58,646 nt of DNA from RGIG7332 sp045580305 (GCA_045580305.1 JAZNNQ010000062.1:1-58646); one strand, 5' to 3'. Shown: positions 8,009 to 17,330, numbered from the stretch's first letter. Notes: generated from the letters alone by a model not told the origin. A program made the numbers and translations.

Positions 8009-8082
8009 AAGATCAACTCCACCATCTTATTTTTTATCCTTACAAGCAGATTATACCATTTCCCCAAAGATTAAACAACAAT

Positions 8083-8108
8083 AAAACGGGCAGATATCTG
8101 CCCGTTTT
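8083..8108 (-). terminator. Terminator after the phosphohexomutase gene
   Basis: A perfect 26-bp palindrome, AAAACGGGCAGAT and its reverse complement, lies 4 bp beyond the stop of the minus-strand mutase gene. The terminal A/T arms supply the T run. Confidence 0.8.
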
Positions 8109-8112
8109 ACAT

Positions 8113-9618
8113 TTATTTTGCATAGTCGATAATTGCCTTAGCATCTAACTTATCATATTCTGCAAGGAAACCTGCAAGCTCGCTTGCGATAATTTTAGCG
8201 CCGCCCTTATCATTACTCTCAATATTTAGGGGAAGAAGCGGATCGTGAAGCGATAAGCGGAGTAAGAACCAGCCGTTGCCGTGGTTTTCATCAAGATTTA
8301 CACGAACACCCTCGAAATTATTGGGTGCAAGTGACCAGCCCGCTTGTTTTTCAGCGTATGCGGTAAGATCTTCGATTACCTTAGCGCCGTATTCCTTAAA
8401 GTCGTCTAAGAGGATATTCATACGGAACTCAATGCTTTCAGCCGGCTCTTCAAGGGACTCCAACATACTCTCCAAGGTATAGCCCATTTTCTTACCACGA
8501 GCTAACTCCACAAGAAGCTTTACCACAAGATAAGCACCGTCGTCTAAGAAATAGTTTTCCTTAAGTGCGCCGTGGCCCGAGGTCTCAATTGCAAGCTGGC
8601 TGTCCTGTCCCGCATTGTTTAAGCGGATGGACTCGTTAATAACATTGCGATATCCTCGTTTAAATCTGTGGTGAATACCGCCCTTTTCCTCAATAAACTT
8701 TGCAAGGCCGGTTGAAGTGATGGAGTCGGTAACAATGGTTGTGCCCGGATGCTCGCGAAGTAAGATCGCAGAAAGCAGCGCGATAATGCGGTTACGGTTA
8801 AGTTCACTACCATCGCTGAGCACAGCGCCCGCACGGTCAACATCGGTATCGAAAATAATTCCGAGATCCGCCTTCTGCTCATTCACCGCATCAGTAATGC
8901 TCTCCATAGCCTCTTTATTCTCCGGGTTGGGAATGTGGTTGGGGAAGGAACCATCCGGCTCTAAAAAGCGGCTGCCATCGGTGATCGCACCAAGAGGCCC
9001 AAGCACCTTATCGACGAAAAATCCGCCGGCACCGTTACCCGCATCAACAACGATCTTAAAGCCCTCAAGCGGCTTGTCCTCACCTGTTGCAGTGCGGATT
9101 TTGTCCGCCAGTATTTTGGAATATGTATCCATAAACTCGCCTTTTGTAATGGTTGCAGGTGCCATACCCGTTGTTTCATTACCCTCGGCGAAGGTTAAAA
9201 TCTCCTTAATATCGCCCTTTTCCAGGCCGCCGCCGGAAGTAAAGAACTTAAATCCGTTGCGATTAAAGGGTAAGTGTGACGCTGTAATCATAACCGTACC
9301 GTCGTAATTATAACCCTCGGTAACGGTTGCCATAAACATCGCAGGTGTGCTCGCCATACCGAAGTCACAAACCTCAAGGCCCTGCTCCGCCATAGCTGAG
9401 GTGAGCCATCCGCATAAGGTCTCACCGGAAAGGCGGGAATCCCTTCCTACCGCAACGCGGATACCCTCGCTCTTTCCCGTTTTATTTTTAAGCCAAAGTG
9501 CAAAGCCGCGGCCGATATTTTTACAAACCTCTTCGGTGAGGTTTACATTCTGACCCTCAATACCCTCAAGGGCAACGCCGCGGATATCACTGCCGTTTTG
9601 CAATTTCTTGTAATCCAT
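8113..9618 (-). CDS. Phosphomannomutase/phosphoglucomutase (alpha-D-phosphohexomutase)
   Basis: 501 residues with the four domains of alpha-D-phosphohexomutases, which interconvert hexose 1- and 6-phosphates for nucleotide-sugar synthesis. Seen in order: SDIRGVALEG at the N-terminus, GRDSRLSGE, the phosphoserine loop MITASHLPFNRNG (Leu instead of the more usual Asn after TASH, as in some plastid-type and clostridial forms), the metal loop DTDVDRAG, and ETSGHGALKENYFLDDGAY for sugar binding. I place the start at 9618, where GGAGG lies eight nt upstream; the open frame runs 26 codons further without a site. It is divergent from the polyamine operon and shares its promoter region. Confidence 0.92.
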   Translation of the reverse strand: MDYKKLQNGSDIRGVALEGIEGQNVNLTEEVCKNIGRGFALWLKNKTGKSEGIRVAVGRDSRLSGETLCGWLTSAMAEQGLEVCDFGMASTPAMFMATVTEGYNYDGTVMITASHLPFNRNGFKFFTSGGGLEKGDIKEILTFAEGNETTGMAPATITKGEFMDTYSKILADKIRTATGEDKPLEGFKIVVDAGNGAGGFFVDKVLGPLGAITDGSRFLEPDGSFPNHIPNPENKEAMESITDAVNEQKADLGIIFDTDVDRAGAVLSDGSELNRNRIIALLSAILLREHPGTTIVTDSITSTGLAKFIEEKGGIHHRFKRGYRNVINESIRLNNAGQDSQLAIETSGHGALKENYFLDDGAYLVVKLLVELARGKKMGYTLESMLESLEEPAESIEFRMNILLDDFKEYGAKVIEDLTAYAEKQAGWSLAPNNFEGVRVNLDENHGNGWFLLRLSLHDPLLPLNIESNDKGGAKIIASELAGFLAEYDKLDAKAIIDYAK

Positions 9619-9655
9619 AGTATATTCCTCCGTGTTCAAATGCTTGTACAGACTT

Positions 9656-9684
9656 AGTGTAGCAGAAAACAAAAAAATAATCAA
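9656..9684 (-). promoter_or_regulatory. Likely promoter of the phosphohexomutase gene
   Basis: On the minus strand TTGATT (9679-9684) and TACACT (9656-9661) are 17 bp apart, roughly 37 bp before the start codon. Confidence 0.55.
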
Positions 9685-9690
9685 TAAGTA

Positions 9691-9718
9691 TTGCATTATA
9701 TTCGAATATATGTATAAT
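9691..9718 (+). promoter_or_regulatory. Promoter of the polyamine operon with palindromic operator
   Basis: TTGCAT (9691-9696) and TATAAT (9713-9718) are 16 bp apart. The spacer holds a perfect 14-bp palindrome, TATATTCGAATATA at 9697-9710. This position is ideal for a repressor, and the first gene downstream encodes one, so autoregulation is likely. Confidence 0.65.
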
Positions 9719-9779
9719 ATAAATTGTTCCGTAATTTGAAATTAAAAGTATAGTATAAAGAAACTTCGGAGGTGTTGTT

Positions 9780-10313
9780 GTGGATATAGGCAAAAAACTG
9801 AAAGAACTGCGATTGCAGAATGATCTTACCCTTGGCGCGCTCGCTTCACGATGTGAGCTGACAAAGGGTTTTTTATCGCAGGTTGAGCGTAATCTGACCA
9901 CGCCCAGTATCGCCACATTGGAGGATATTTTAGAGGCGCTCGGTTCAAACCTTTCGGAGTTTTTCCACGAAGAGCCGGAGAGTAAAATCGTTTTCCAGAC
10001 CGGCGACTTTTTCGTTGATGAGCAGGAGGATTACACTATAGAGTGGATAATTCCCAACGCCCAAAAAAACCAGATGGAGCCTATTATGCTGACCCTGCAC
10101 CCGAGGAAAAGCAGTCGCGAAATGCTCTCACATAACGGTGAGGAGTTTGGTTACATATTAAAGGGTAATGTTACCCTGGTGCGCGGCAATAAAAAATATA
10201 AACTCAAGGCAAACGAGACCTTCTATTTAGACGGTAAAAAAGGCCACTATTTATACAATCACGGTGGTGGGGATGCAAAGATTTTATGGATCACCACACC
10301 GCCGATGTTTTAA
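9780..10313 (+). CDS. XRE-cupin transcriptional regulator of the polyamine operon (PuuR-like)
   Basis: 177 residues: an XRE helix-turn-helix at about residues 5-60 (LTLGALASRCELTKGFLSQV, then TTPSIATLEDILEALG) followed by a cupin domain at about 105-175 with the GEEFGYILKGNVTLV and ANETFYLDGKKGHYLYNHG strands. Regulators of this shape (PuuR, SinR-like) bind small ligands in the cupin; next to potABCD the ligand is probably a polyamine. Translation starts at GTG, six nt after GGAGGT. Eleven bp separate it from potA, so it is the first gene of the operon and probably controls it through the palindrome in the promoter. Confidence 0.9.
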   Translation: MDIGKKLKELRLQNDLTLGALASRCELTKGFLSQVERNLTTPSIATLEDILEALGSNLSEFFHEEPESKIVFQTGDFFVDEQEDYTIEWIIPNAQKNQMEPIMLTLHPRKSSREMLSHNGEEFGYILKGNVTLVRGNKKYKLKANETFYLDGKKGHYLYNHGGGDAKILWITTPPMF

Positions 10314-10324
10314 GGGGGTAATAA

Positions 10325-11905
10325 ATGATGGAAAATAAAAAGATTATCGAATTCAGAGATATTGTAAAAGCCTTCGACGGACAGATCGTTCTCAAGGGTA
10401 TCAACCTGGATATTTTTGAAAATGAATTTGTGACCTTGCTTGGCCCCAGCGGCTGTGGTAAGACCACCCTGCTCCGCATCCTAGGCGGCTTCCTCGAGGC
10501 GGATGAGGGTAGCGTTATATTTGACGGCGAGGATATAAACCATCTCCCGCCCTACCAGCGCGAGCTGAACACCGTGTTCCAGAAATACGCGCTTTTTCCC
10601 CATTTAAGCGTTTATGAAAATATCGCTTTCGGCCTTAAAATCAAGAAAATGAGCAAGGACATCATCGACCAGAAGGTTATGAAGATGTTAAAGCTTATCG
10701 GCCTTGAGGGCTATGAGGATAAAAATACCACCCTGCTCTCTGGCGGTCAGCAGCAGCGCGTTGCGGTAGCACGAGCGCTTGTTAACGAGCCGAAGGTGCT
10801 CTTACTTGATGAACCCCTTGCCGCTCTTGACTTAAAGCTTCGCAAGGAAATGCAGTACGAGTTGAAACGAATTCAGCAGGAGGTCGGCATTACCTTTATT
10901 TTCGTTACCCACGACCAAGAAGAGGCTCTTACCATGTCCGACAAAATCGTGGTTATGAAAAATGGCGAAATTCAGCAGGTAGGCACACCTGAGGAGATCT
11001 ATAACGAGCCTGCCAACGAATATGTAGCTAACTTTATCGGCGAAAGCAACATCCTCCCCGGCGTTATGCTTGACGACTACAAGGTGCGCTTTGACGATAT
11101 TGACTTTGACTGTGTGGACTTTGGCTTTAAGAAAAACGAGGCGGTGGATGTTGTTATCCGCCCCGAGGATATCGATATTGTGCCGGTTTCCGAAGGAAAA
11201 ATGACCGGTGAGGTGCTGAGTGTTCTCTTCAAAGGCGTGCACTATGAAATTATCGTCGAGACCGTACCGGGTACAAGTGTAACGGTAAATATGAATGTAG
11301 TCCGCAATCAGGATGTTGTAAGTGCCGACGGTAAGGAAAAAATCAGCGCAACAAACTTCTATGTTGACATTGAGGATGTTCCCAATTTAGACGATAAGGA
11401 AATCATCGCACGCTCAAACGCTATGGCATGGGAGACCGAGACCGATGAATATGTATCAATTGCCAAGATCGAATATGATTTAAAGGAAGAGCTGGGCCAG
11501 TATCCGGTGGTATTCACCACCGCCAAGGGCACTTCCATCCAGCGTTTCATCTCGGTTGTAAACCAGCCCTTTGTCAAAAACGAAAAGGCAAATGAAGCGG
11601 TTATGGCGTTTAACTTTACCAAGACCGTTGATGAAATTCAGGAATCTCAGGCCCTTGATACAGACATTAAGACCTGGGCTTCTGCTCAAGGCTGGAAACT
11701 TAGCGATGAGACCCAGAGCGTTGACATCGCGGTTGATTACGACTTCGACCCGGACGATATCCGTGAGGGCATTTACAAAATCGTCTTCTCCACCACCGGT
11801 CGTGAGTTTAAAATCCATACCACGGATTATTCCGAGGTTGGTCAGGAGGTCGGCCTGACATTCTTCCCTGAGGACATTCATGTAATGTCCAAGGTGGTAT
11901 TCTGA
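10325..11905 (+). CDS. potA: Spermidine/putrescine ABC transporter ATP-binding protein with enlarged C-terminal domain
   Basis: 526 residues, well above the usual 350-380. Residues 1-240 are a standard ABC ATPase: Walker A GPSGCGKTT (40-48), signature LSGGQQQRVAVARAL, Walker B VLLLDEPLAALD and H-loop THDQEEA. The TOBE domain starts normally (VVIRPEDIDIVP, LFKGVHYEIIVET) and ends normally (SEVGQEVGLTFFPEDIHVM), but about 150 residues are inserted between. The insert holds two stretches ending in PVVFTTAKGTS and YKIVFSTTGREF that look like Ig-like strands. The ATPase powers polyamine uptake with PotB and PotCD. Start ATG at 10325 after GGGGGT; a second ATG follows directly. Confidence 0.93.
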   Translation: MMENKKIIEFRDIVKAFDGQIVLKGINLDIFENEFVTLLGPSGCGKTTLLRILGGFLEADEGSVIFDGEDINHLPPYQRELNTVFQKYALFPHLSVYENIAFGLKIKKMSKDIIDQKVMKMLKLIGLEGYEDKNTTLLSGGQQQRVAVARALVNEPKVLLLDEPLAALDLKLRKEMQYELKRIQQEVGITFIFVTHDQEEALTMSDKIVVMKNGEIQQVGTPEEIYNEPANEYVANFIGESNILPGVMLDDYKVRFDDIDFDCVDFGFKKNEAVDVVIRPEDIDIVPVSEGKMTGEVLSVLFKGVHYEIIVETVPGTSVTVNMNVVRNQDVVSADGKEKISATNFYVDIEDVPNLDDKEIIARSNAMAWETETDEYVSIAKIEYDLKEELGQYPVVFTTAKGTSIQRFISVVNQPFVKNEKANEAVMAFNFTKTVDEIQESQALDTDIKTWASAQGWKLSDETQSVDIAVDYDFDPDDIREGIYKIVFSTTGREFKIHTTDYSEVGQEVGLTFFPEDIHVMSKVVF

Positions 11906-11906
11906 T

Positions 11907-12749
11907 ATGAAAAGATTTTCTCGTCTTGCACTGCCCTACATAATCTGGGCGTGTCTTATGATCGTTTTACCCATGGCACTTATCGCGCTCTACTCCTTTT
12001 CGAAACACGGTAACTCGATCATATCCTTCTCCCTGACCTTCGAGCACTATGTCAAATTTTTCACCGACCCGGATTTTTTGCAGGTGCTCACCCGTTCCCT
12101 TTGGATCGCGTTTAAAACAACGCTAATCTGCCTTATTTTAGGCTACCCCATCGCGTATTTTATCTCCAGAAGCCGCGACAGAATGCAGGGTGTGCTCATT
12201 ATGTGTATCACCATTCCCACCTGGATAAATATGCTTGTCCGCACCTATGCGTGGATCGGCATTATGAGCGAGGGTGGCATCCTATCCACTATTTTGGGCT
12301 TTTTCGGTTTTCCCGAGGTGGAGCTTTTATATACCGAGGCGGCGGTCTTAATCGGTATGGTGTATAACTTCCTGCCCTTTATGATCCTGCAGATAAACAC
12401 CTCGCTTTGTAAGATGGACCACTCCCTGCTTGAGGCGAGTGCTGACCTTGGCGCAACACCCGCAAAAACCTTTATGAAGGTAACTCTCCCCCTATCGCTT
12501 CCGGGTGTTATTAACGGAATTAACCTTGTTTTTCTTCCCGCTGTAAGCTCCTTCTTTATTCCCAAGCTCCTTGGCGGCGGCCAGTATTTCCTTATCGGTA
12601 ACCTTATTGAAAATCAGTTCATTACGGTTGGCGAGTGGAATTTCGGCAGCGCGATTTCTATGATAATGGCTATTATTATGATGCTTATGATGATGGCTGT
12701 TAACAAGATAGAAACCCGCAACAAGGGCGGAAAGGAGAGATCACGATGA
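11907..12749 (+). CDS. potB: Spermidine/putrescine ABC transporter permease PotB
   Basis: 280 residues with six membrane helices typical of the first polyamine permease. The EAA loop that contacts the ATPase is seen as LLEASADLGATPAKTFMKVT near residue 185. Helix 1 (LPYIIWACLMIVLPMALIAL) and the LTFEHYVKFF segment are family-typical. The ATG lies 1 nt after the potA stop with its ribosome site (AAGGTGG) inside potA, and the gene overlaps potCD by 4 nt, so the three transport proteins are translationally coupled. Confidence 0.93.
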   Translation: MKRFSRLALPYIIWACLMIVLPMALIALYSFSKHGNSIISFSLTFEHYVKFFTDPDFLQVLTRSLWIAFKTTLICLILGYPIAYFISRSRDRMQGVLIMCITIPTWINMLVRTYAWIGIMSEGGILSTILGFFGFPEVELLYTEAAVLIGMVYNFLPFMILQINTSLCKMDHSLLEASADLGATPAKTFMKVTLPLSLPGVINGINLVFLPAVSSFFIPKLLGGGQYFLIGNLIENQFITVGEWNFGSAISMIMAIIMMLMMMAVNKIETRNKGGKERSR

Positions 12750-14635
12750 AGAACAAACGACCAATAGGCAAAATTTTAACCGTTCTTGCGATAATCTTCT
12801 TCTATCTCCCCATAATTTATATGATTGTTTTCTCCTTCAACGAAAGCAAGTCACTAACCACCTTCACCGGCTTTTCACTCCGCTGGTATGAGCATATGTG
12901 GGAATCCAGGGATATGATGCAGTCCCTTTATACAACCTTCAGCATCGCTATTATCTCCACTATTGTTTCCACGATCGTGGGTACTATTTCAGCCATTGGC
13001 TTAAGCAAATCCCGCAAAATCGTTCGCAATCTTGTGGAACAGGTAAACAACCTTCCCATAATGAACCCGGACATTGTCACCGCAATCGGATTTATGCTCC
13101 TTTTTATCACCTTTCAGATAGAAAAGGGCTATATGACAATGTTGCTTGCACATATTGCATTCTGTATCCCCTTTGTAATGCTCTCGGTTGCCCCGAAAAT
13201 CCGTCAGCTTGACCCGAATTTAGCGGATGCCGCAATGGATCTCGGTGCAACACCTTGGCAGGCACTCACAAAGGTAATTGTGCCCCAGATTACACCGGGT
13301 ATTGTAAGCGGTGCGCTTATAGCCTTTACCATGTCGGTCGATGATTTTATCATCTCCTACTTTGTAACCGGCAGCGGTGTCAAAAATTTAAGCATTATGG
13401 TCTATACAATGAGCAAGCGTATTAACCCCAGTATAAACGCTATCTCAACCCTTGTTGTTGTAATCATCTTCCTTGCGCTTATCGTTATCAATGTGACCTC
13501 CGCAATTATGGCAAAGAGGCAGAAAAAGGCAGAAATCGGCGGTCGCCGTTGGCTCCTTCCCACCATTGCAATTGTTCTGGTGCTGGCTATCGGTATCGGC
13601 GCAACAAGCTTTGGCGGAAGCAGCTCATCCCTTCCCTATGCAGGCCAGACCCTTTATATCTACCTGCCCGGTGAATACATGGGCGAGGACATTGTTTCCG
13701 ACTTTGAGGCTCAGACCGGCGCTACCGTTGTGGTCGAGAATTTTGAGTCCAACGAGCAGATGTATATCAAGGTGGCAAATGGCGGTAATTACGATATTCT
13801 AATCCCCAGTGACTATATGATAGAGCGTCTTATACAGGAGGATCTCATTCGCAAACTCGACCGCGAAAAGCTTACCTGTATGCCGAAAATCGTTGACTCT
13901 ATCAAGGGTATGCCCTATGATCCGCAAAATGAATACTCCGTTCCCTACTTCTGGGGCACCGTTGGCATCGTCTATGACACCACACAGGTAGACGAGGCAG
14001 ATTTGGAAAATGACGGCTTTGCAATTTTCTTAAATGAAAAGTACAAGGGCAACATTTACCTTTACGACTCCGAGCGCGACAGCTTTATGATGGCGCTTAA
14101 GTCCCTCGGCTACTCCATGAACTCCGAGAATGAGAATGAATTAAATGCCGCTTACAATTGGCTTGTCGACTGTGTACAGACCATGGAGCCGGAGATTGTT
14201 ACCGATGAGATTATCGACAATATGGCTCAGGGCAGAAAAGCATTGGGCCTCATCTACTCGGGTGATGCTACATATGTAATGTGCGAAAACGAGGATATGG
14301 GCTTCTATATGCCAAACGAGGGCACTAATCAGTGGGTTGACGGTATGGTTATCCCGAATAATGCAAAAAATCCCGAGCTTGCCTATGAATTTATGAATTT
14401 TATCACGAATTATGAGGCGGCGTATGATAACTCAAGCTATGTTGGCTACACCTCCCCCAATAAAGATGTTATGAACGACCTCTTTGGCCCGGGCGGCGAC
14501 TACGAGGGAATTGACGCTTATGTTCCCCGAACGGATAACGAAAATGACGAGGCCTTTGTCTATAACGAAGACACCCGCAAGATTATGAGTAATCTGTGGA
14601 GCAAGGTAAAAATCGCCGCATCAAATGCAAATTAA
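12746..14635 (+). CDS. PotC-PotD fusion: polyamine permease joined to its substrate-binding protein
   Basis: 629 residues. Residues 1-260 are a PotC permease with six helices and the EAA loop LADAAMDLGATPWQALTKVI. After a basic linker (AKRQKKAEIGGRR) a seventh membrane helix (about 268-287) leads outside to a PotD domain, residues about 297-629: QTLYIYLPGEYMGEDIVSDF, the YDILIPSDYMIERL hinge region, YSVPYFWGTVGIVYDTTQ and a C-terminal AYEFMNFITNYEAA. The binding protein thus stays tethered to the permease and needs no lipobox. Fused PotCD proteins are known in Firmicutes. ATG overlaps the potB stop; AAGGAG lies eight nt upstream. Confidence 0.92.
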   Translation: MKNKRPIGKILTVLAIIFFYLPIIYMIVFSFNESKSLTTFTGFSLRWYEHMWESRDMMQSLYTTFSIAIISTIVSTIVGTISAIGLSKSRKIVRNLVEQVNNLPIMNPDIVTAIGFMLLFITFQIEKGYMTMLLAHIAFCIPFVMLSVAPKIRQLDPNLADAAMDLGATPWQALTKVIVPQITPGIVSGALIAFTMSVDDFIISYFVTGSGVKNLSIMVYTMSKRINPSINAISTLVVVIIFLALIVINVTSAIMAKRQKKAEIGGRRWLLPTIAIVLVLAIGIGATSFGGSSSSLPYAGQTLYIYLPGEYMGEDIVSDFEAQTGATVVVENFESNEQMYIKVANGGNYDILIPSDYMIERLIQEDLIRKLDREKLTCMPKIVDSIKGMPYDPQNEYSVPYFWGTVGIVYDTTQVDEADLENDGFAIFLNEKYKGNIYLYDSERDSFMMALKSLGYSMNSENENELNAAYNWLVDCVQTMEPEIVTDEIIDNMAQGRKALGLIYSGDATYVMCENEDMGFYMPNEGTNQWVDGMVIPNNAKNPELAYEFMNFITNYEAAYDNSSYVGYTSPNKDVMNDLFGPGGDYEGIDAYVPRTDNENDEAFVYNEDTRKIMSNLWSKVKIAASNAN

Positions 14636-14637
14636 AT

Positions 14638-14676
14638 AAAAATAACCGTTAAGGCTATGCCTTAACGGTTATTTTT
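14638..14676. terminator. Bidirectional terminator between potCD and the glycoside hydrolase gene
   Basis: An 18-bp perfect stem, AAAAATAACCGTTAAGGC and its complement, around loop TAT. It serves the plus-strand polyamine operon and overlaps the stop of the convergent hydrolase gene, so it can end both. Confidence 0.9.
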
Positions 14677-16784
14677 ATTATCTCGTTATCAATTATAAAT
14701 TTAACATTAGCTTCCTTCGCCTCGCCCGCTTTGGCGGTGATTTTATCGCCCTCAATTGTTATCCAGAGGCCCTTGTGGTGATAGTCCTTCATTGGAATAA
14801 GGGGCAGCGTGTCCCCAATACCGAACATATCCATACCGTGGGATAGCCACAAAGCGCCCATCAGCTCACCTGCACCTACATTGGATGACATACAGGGTGT
14901 TGAGTAGAAGCCGTTATTGCTACGGGCAAGCTTGCCCGTAGTTACATCAATGCACTCCCAGATATTGGGGTACTTCAAAAAGCCCTTAAGGGTTGCGCTC
15001 ATTGCCGCATCCGCAAGATGCGGGAAATACTTTTTCGCGATGTAAACACCGAGGGATGCCGCCTTGGGCCAGCAGGGGCCACGCCAGTAAATATCCGAGA
15101 AATATCCTTCCTCGCCCTCGGCGCATGTGCGGATTCCAAACTCACCTATAAGCCTTTTAAACTGCGGCTCAAGGGCTGCTAACTTTTCATCGTCTGCAAT
15201 ACCGTAAATAATTGGGAACAGACCGTCAACACCCACACGGGTGTCCTTTGTTCCGTCCTCCTGAAGAACTCCGTACCAGCATTTGTCGCGATCCCAGAGA
15301 AGATCGTTTATCGCGTCCTTTGTAATGCGCGCCTCCCGCTCCCATATATCCGCGTCATCAAGACCCGTAATGCGGGAAATCTCTGCCATACAACGCTCGT
15401 AATTATACCGCTCCGCAGAGAGAATCGCGCCGTAGCAATATTCGGTCGGCGCTTTATCGTCAAGACCGTAGGTCACCTGCTCGTACGCAGGAAATGTATC
15501 AAGACCCGTATCATAAGAGGAATGGAGCGCCCAAAGGTGATAATTCTTGTGAGCCTCGTCGAACTCACGACACAGATAGTCGTAATACTTTTTAAATGCG
15601 GGATACCATTTTTTGAGAGACTCCAGGTCGCCACAGGTGTTGTAGTAGCGAAGTGCCGTTCCGGGAAGCTGAGGATTTTGCACCGTGCCGCTCTCATACC
15701 AGCGCTCGCCCGGGGTCTCCTCGTCAAGATACGCCGCGTGGGTGATATATCCGTCCTCTCTTTGGGCGGAAAGCAGAATGTCCATGGCACTCTTTATCCA
15801 AGTGCACGGGTGCTCCTTATCCTGGGACGAATACCATTCGATTGCGGGGATCGCCCACTGCCAAAGACCCTTGTATACCGGCAGGCTTTCCATCACGCAA
15901 AAACCCCAGCGGGCATCGTTACAGTAATTCAAGCGCAGCGCCCACCAGCACTTATAATAGAGCTTAACCTCGTCCTCGCTTGCATTTTCAATGTCAATTG
16001 CGGGGATGGTTTTAAACCAATTATTCCACTTGTCGCGAAGGAAGTCATCTGCCGTGGTAATCTCGCTTGCATTAATGGCATATTCCTCACCGTGATGGCT
16101 TAAGCCAAAGCTTAAGGCGGCGGTGTCGTTATTTCCCATTTTCACCGCATTTTCAATTAAAAGATAGCGACCGCGGGTTAAATCCGATGTAAAATCCTCT
16201 TTTATCGCATCATAGGCATCAAATTCGTTGTCAAAAAGGTAGGTTTTAATCGGAGTTTTGCTTGCAATGTAGTATTTATGGTTTGGAAGGGTTATTTCAA
16301 CCACATTTCCCTTCTGTTTTGCGGTAAAATAGTCGTGTGATTTAAAAACAGAGTAGATTTTTTTGCTGTAAGTATATGTTCCCTTGGCATCTTTTACTCC
16401 GCAAGAGGTGTTTTTCAGGTCAAAATGCCAATTAAGCGCCTTATCGGTAGCCGATAGGCGCTCTACTCCCGCAAGGGCGGAATTTGCAAGGTGAAAATTA
16501 TGTGAAATCTGACCCGGGCGGTACTGCATCGCCTCATATAAAAAGCGTGTCTTGCCCGGCTGGCGGCACAAATCGGGATATTCATAAACCGCGAAATGAA
16601 ACTCAAACTGATATCTTCCCTGATTATAGAGGGATTTATTCGAGTCTAAAAAATTATAGCCGATTTTCCCGTCATCGGTGGGCCAGTAATGACCTAAGTC
16701 ATAATCGCTCTCTTTGATTGTAATGGCGTTCATTCTGGGCAGAGAATTGTCAAAATTCTCACATAGCATCTCCCAAATATCCAT
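14655..16784 (-). CDS. MGH1-like (GH63/GH37-related) glycoside hydrolase, cytoplasmic
   Basis: 709 residues: an N-terminal beta-sandwich region (about 1-240) and a C-terminal (alpha/alpha)6 barrel (about 250-650) of the trehalase/GH63 type. Barrel landmarks are WQWAIPAIEWYSSQ, HSSYDTGLDTFPAYEQ (candidate catalytic acid region), EYCYGAILSAERYNYERCMA and the very conserved YWRGPCWPKA. Family members hydrolyse alpha-glucosides or mannosyl-type linkages; the substrate cannot be fixed. No signal peptide, so it works on an imported or internal sugar. Its ATG abuts the guanylate kinase stop (TAAATG), and it is the last gene of a four-gene operon. Confidence 0.85.
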   Translation of the reverse strand: MDIWEMLCENFDNSLPRMNAITIKESDYDLGHYWPTDDGKIGYNFLDSNKSLYNQGRYQFEFHFAVYEYPDLCRQPGKTRFLYEAMQYRPGQISHNFHLANSALAGVERLSATDKALNWHFDLKNTSCGVKDAKGTYTYSKKIYSVFKSHDYFTAKQKGNVVEITLPNHKYYIASKTPIKTYLFDNEFDAYDAIKEDFTSDLTRGRYLLIENAVKMGNNDTAALSFGLSHHGEEYAINASEITTADDFLRDKWNNWFKTIPAIDIENASEDEVKLYYKCWWALRLNYCNDARWGFCVMESLPVYKGLWQWAIPAIEWYSSQDKEHPCTWIKSAMDILLSAQREDGYITHAAYLDEETPGERWYESGTVQNPQLPGTALRYYNTCGDLESLKKWYPAFKKYYDYLCREFDEAHKNYHLWALHSSYDTGLDTFPAYEQVTYGLDDKAPTEYCYGAILSAERYNYERCMAEISRITGLDDADIWEREARITKDAINDLLWDRDKCWYGVLQEDGTKDTRVGVDGLFPIIYGIADDEKLAALEPQFKRLIGEFGIRTCAEGEEGYFSDIYWRGPCWPKAASLGVYIAKKYFPHLADAAMSATLKGFLKYPNIWECIDVTTGKLARSNNGFYSTPCMSSNVGAGELMGALWLSHGMDMFGIGDTLPLIPMKDYHHKGLWITIEGDKITAKAGEAKEANVKFIIDNEIIKITVKA

Positions 16785-17330
16785 TTATCTCAGTCCCTTT
16801 TCTTCCATAATTTTATGTATGGTGTCAATGGTCTCCTCCATCTTGTCATTTATGATGGTGTGGTGGTATTTATCGGATAAAGACTCCTCATATTCATAAC
16901 GGGCAAGGCGCTTATCAATTTCGGTCTCACCGCGACCGATAAGGCGCTCTCTAAGCTGCTTTACGGATACCGGCTTTAAATAAATGCTGATTACATCATC
17001 GCCGAGGATTTTCATTAAATTGATGGTACCCTCAACATCGATGTCCTTAATTAATACCTTGCCGCTTTTTTCCTTTTCTTCAAGTATCTTGCGGCTTGAG
17101 CCGTAGTAATTTCCGTGTACGACGGCATATTCCAGCATCTCGCCGTCGGCAATTTTTTTCTCAAACTCGTCACGGGTTACAAAGAAATAGGGGTTACCCT
17201 GACTTTCGCCCGGGCGCATTTCACGAGTCGTAACCGTGGTCATAAGTTCTAAATTTTCATTTTCCTCAAGAAGTTTATTAATAATGGTGTTCTTACCTAC
17301 ACCGGATGAGCCGGAAAGAATAATAAGCAT
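16785..17330 (-). CDS. Guanylate kinase family protein
   Basis: 181 residues of the guanylate kinase fold: P-loop SGSSGVGKNT (residues 6-15), the guanine-binding TTREMRPGESQGNPYFFV, the Tyr-containing YAVVHGNYYGSS and IDVEGTINLMK. The enzyme phosphorylates GMP to GDP. P-loop Asn replaces the Gly or Ser normally found before the Thr. The operon with YitT, a phosphatase and a glycoside hydrolase is not the usual gmk context (dapF/yicC/rpoZ), so this may be a second paralogue. Start ATG follows GGGGGATG. Confidence 0.85.
   Translation of the reverse strand: MLIILSGSSGVGKNTIINKLLEENENLELMTTVTTREMRPGESQGNPYFFVTRDEFEKKIADGEMLEYAVVHGNYYGSSRKILEEKEKSGKVLIKDIDVEGTINLMKILGDDVISIYLKPVSVKQLRERLIGRGETEIDKRLARYEYEESLSDKYHHTIINDKMEETIDTIHKIMEEKGLR

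Noticed and set aside
8717..9307. 196-codon open frame on the plus strand
   Set aside because: Antisense to the phosphohexomutase; serine/proline-rich composition typical of a shadow frame.
15522..16103. 193-codon open frame on the plus strand
   Set aside because: It is antisense to the glycoside hydrolase gene, whose barrel motifs are intact, and has no ribosome site.
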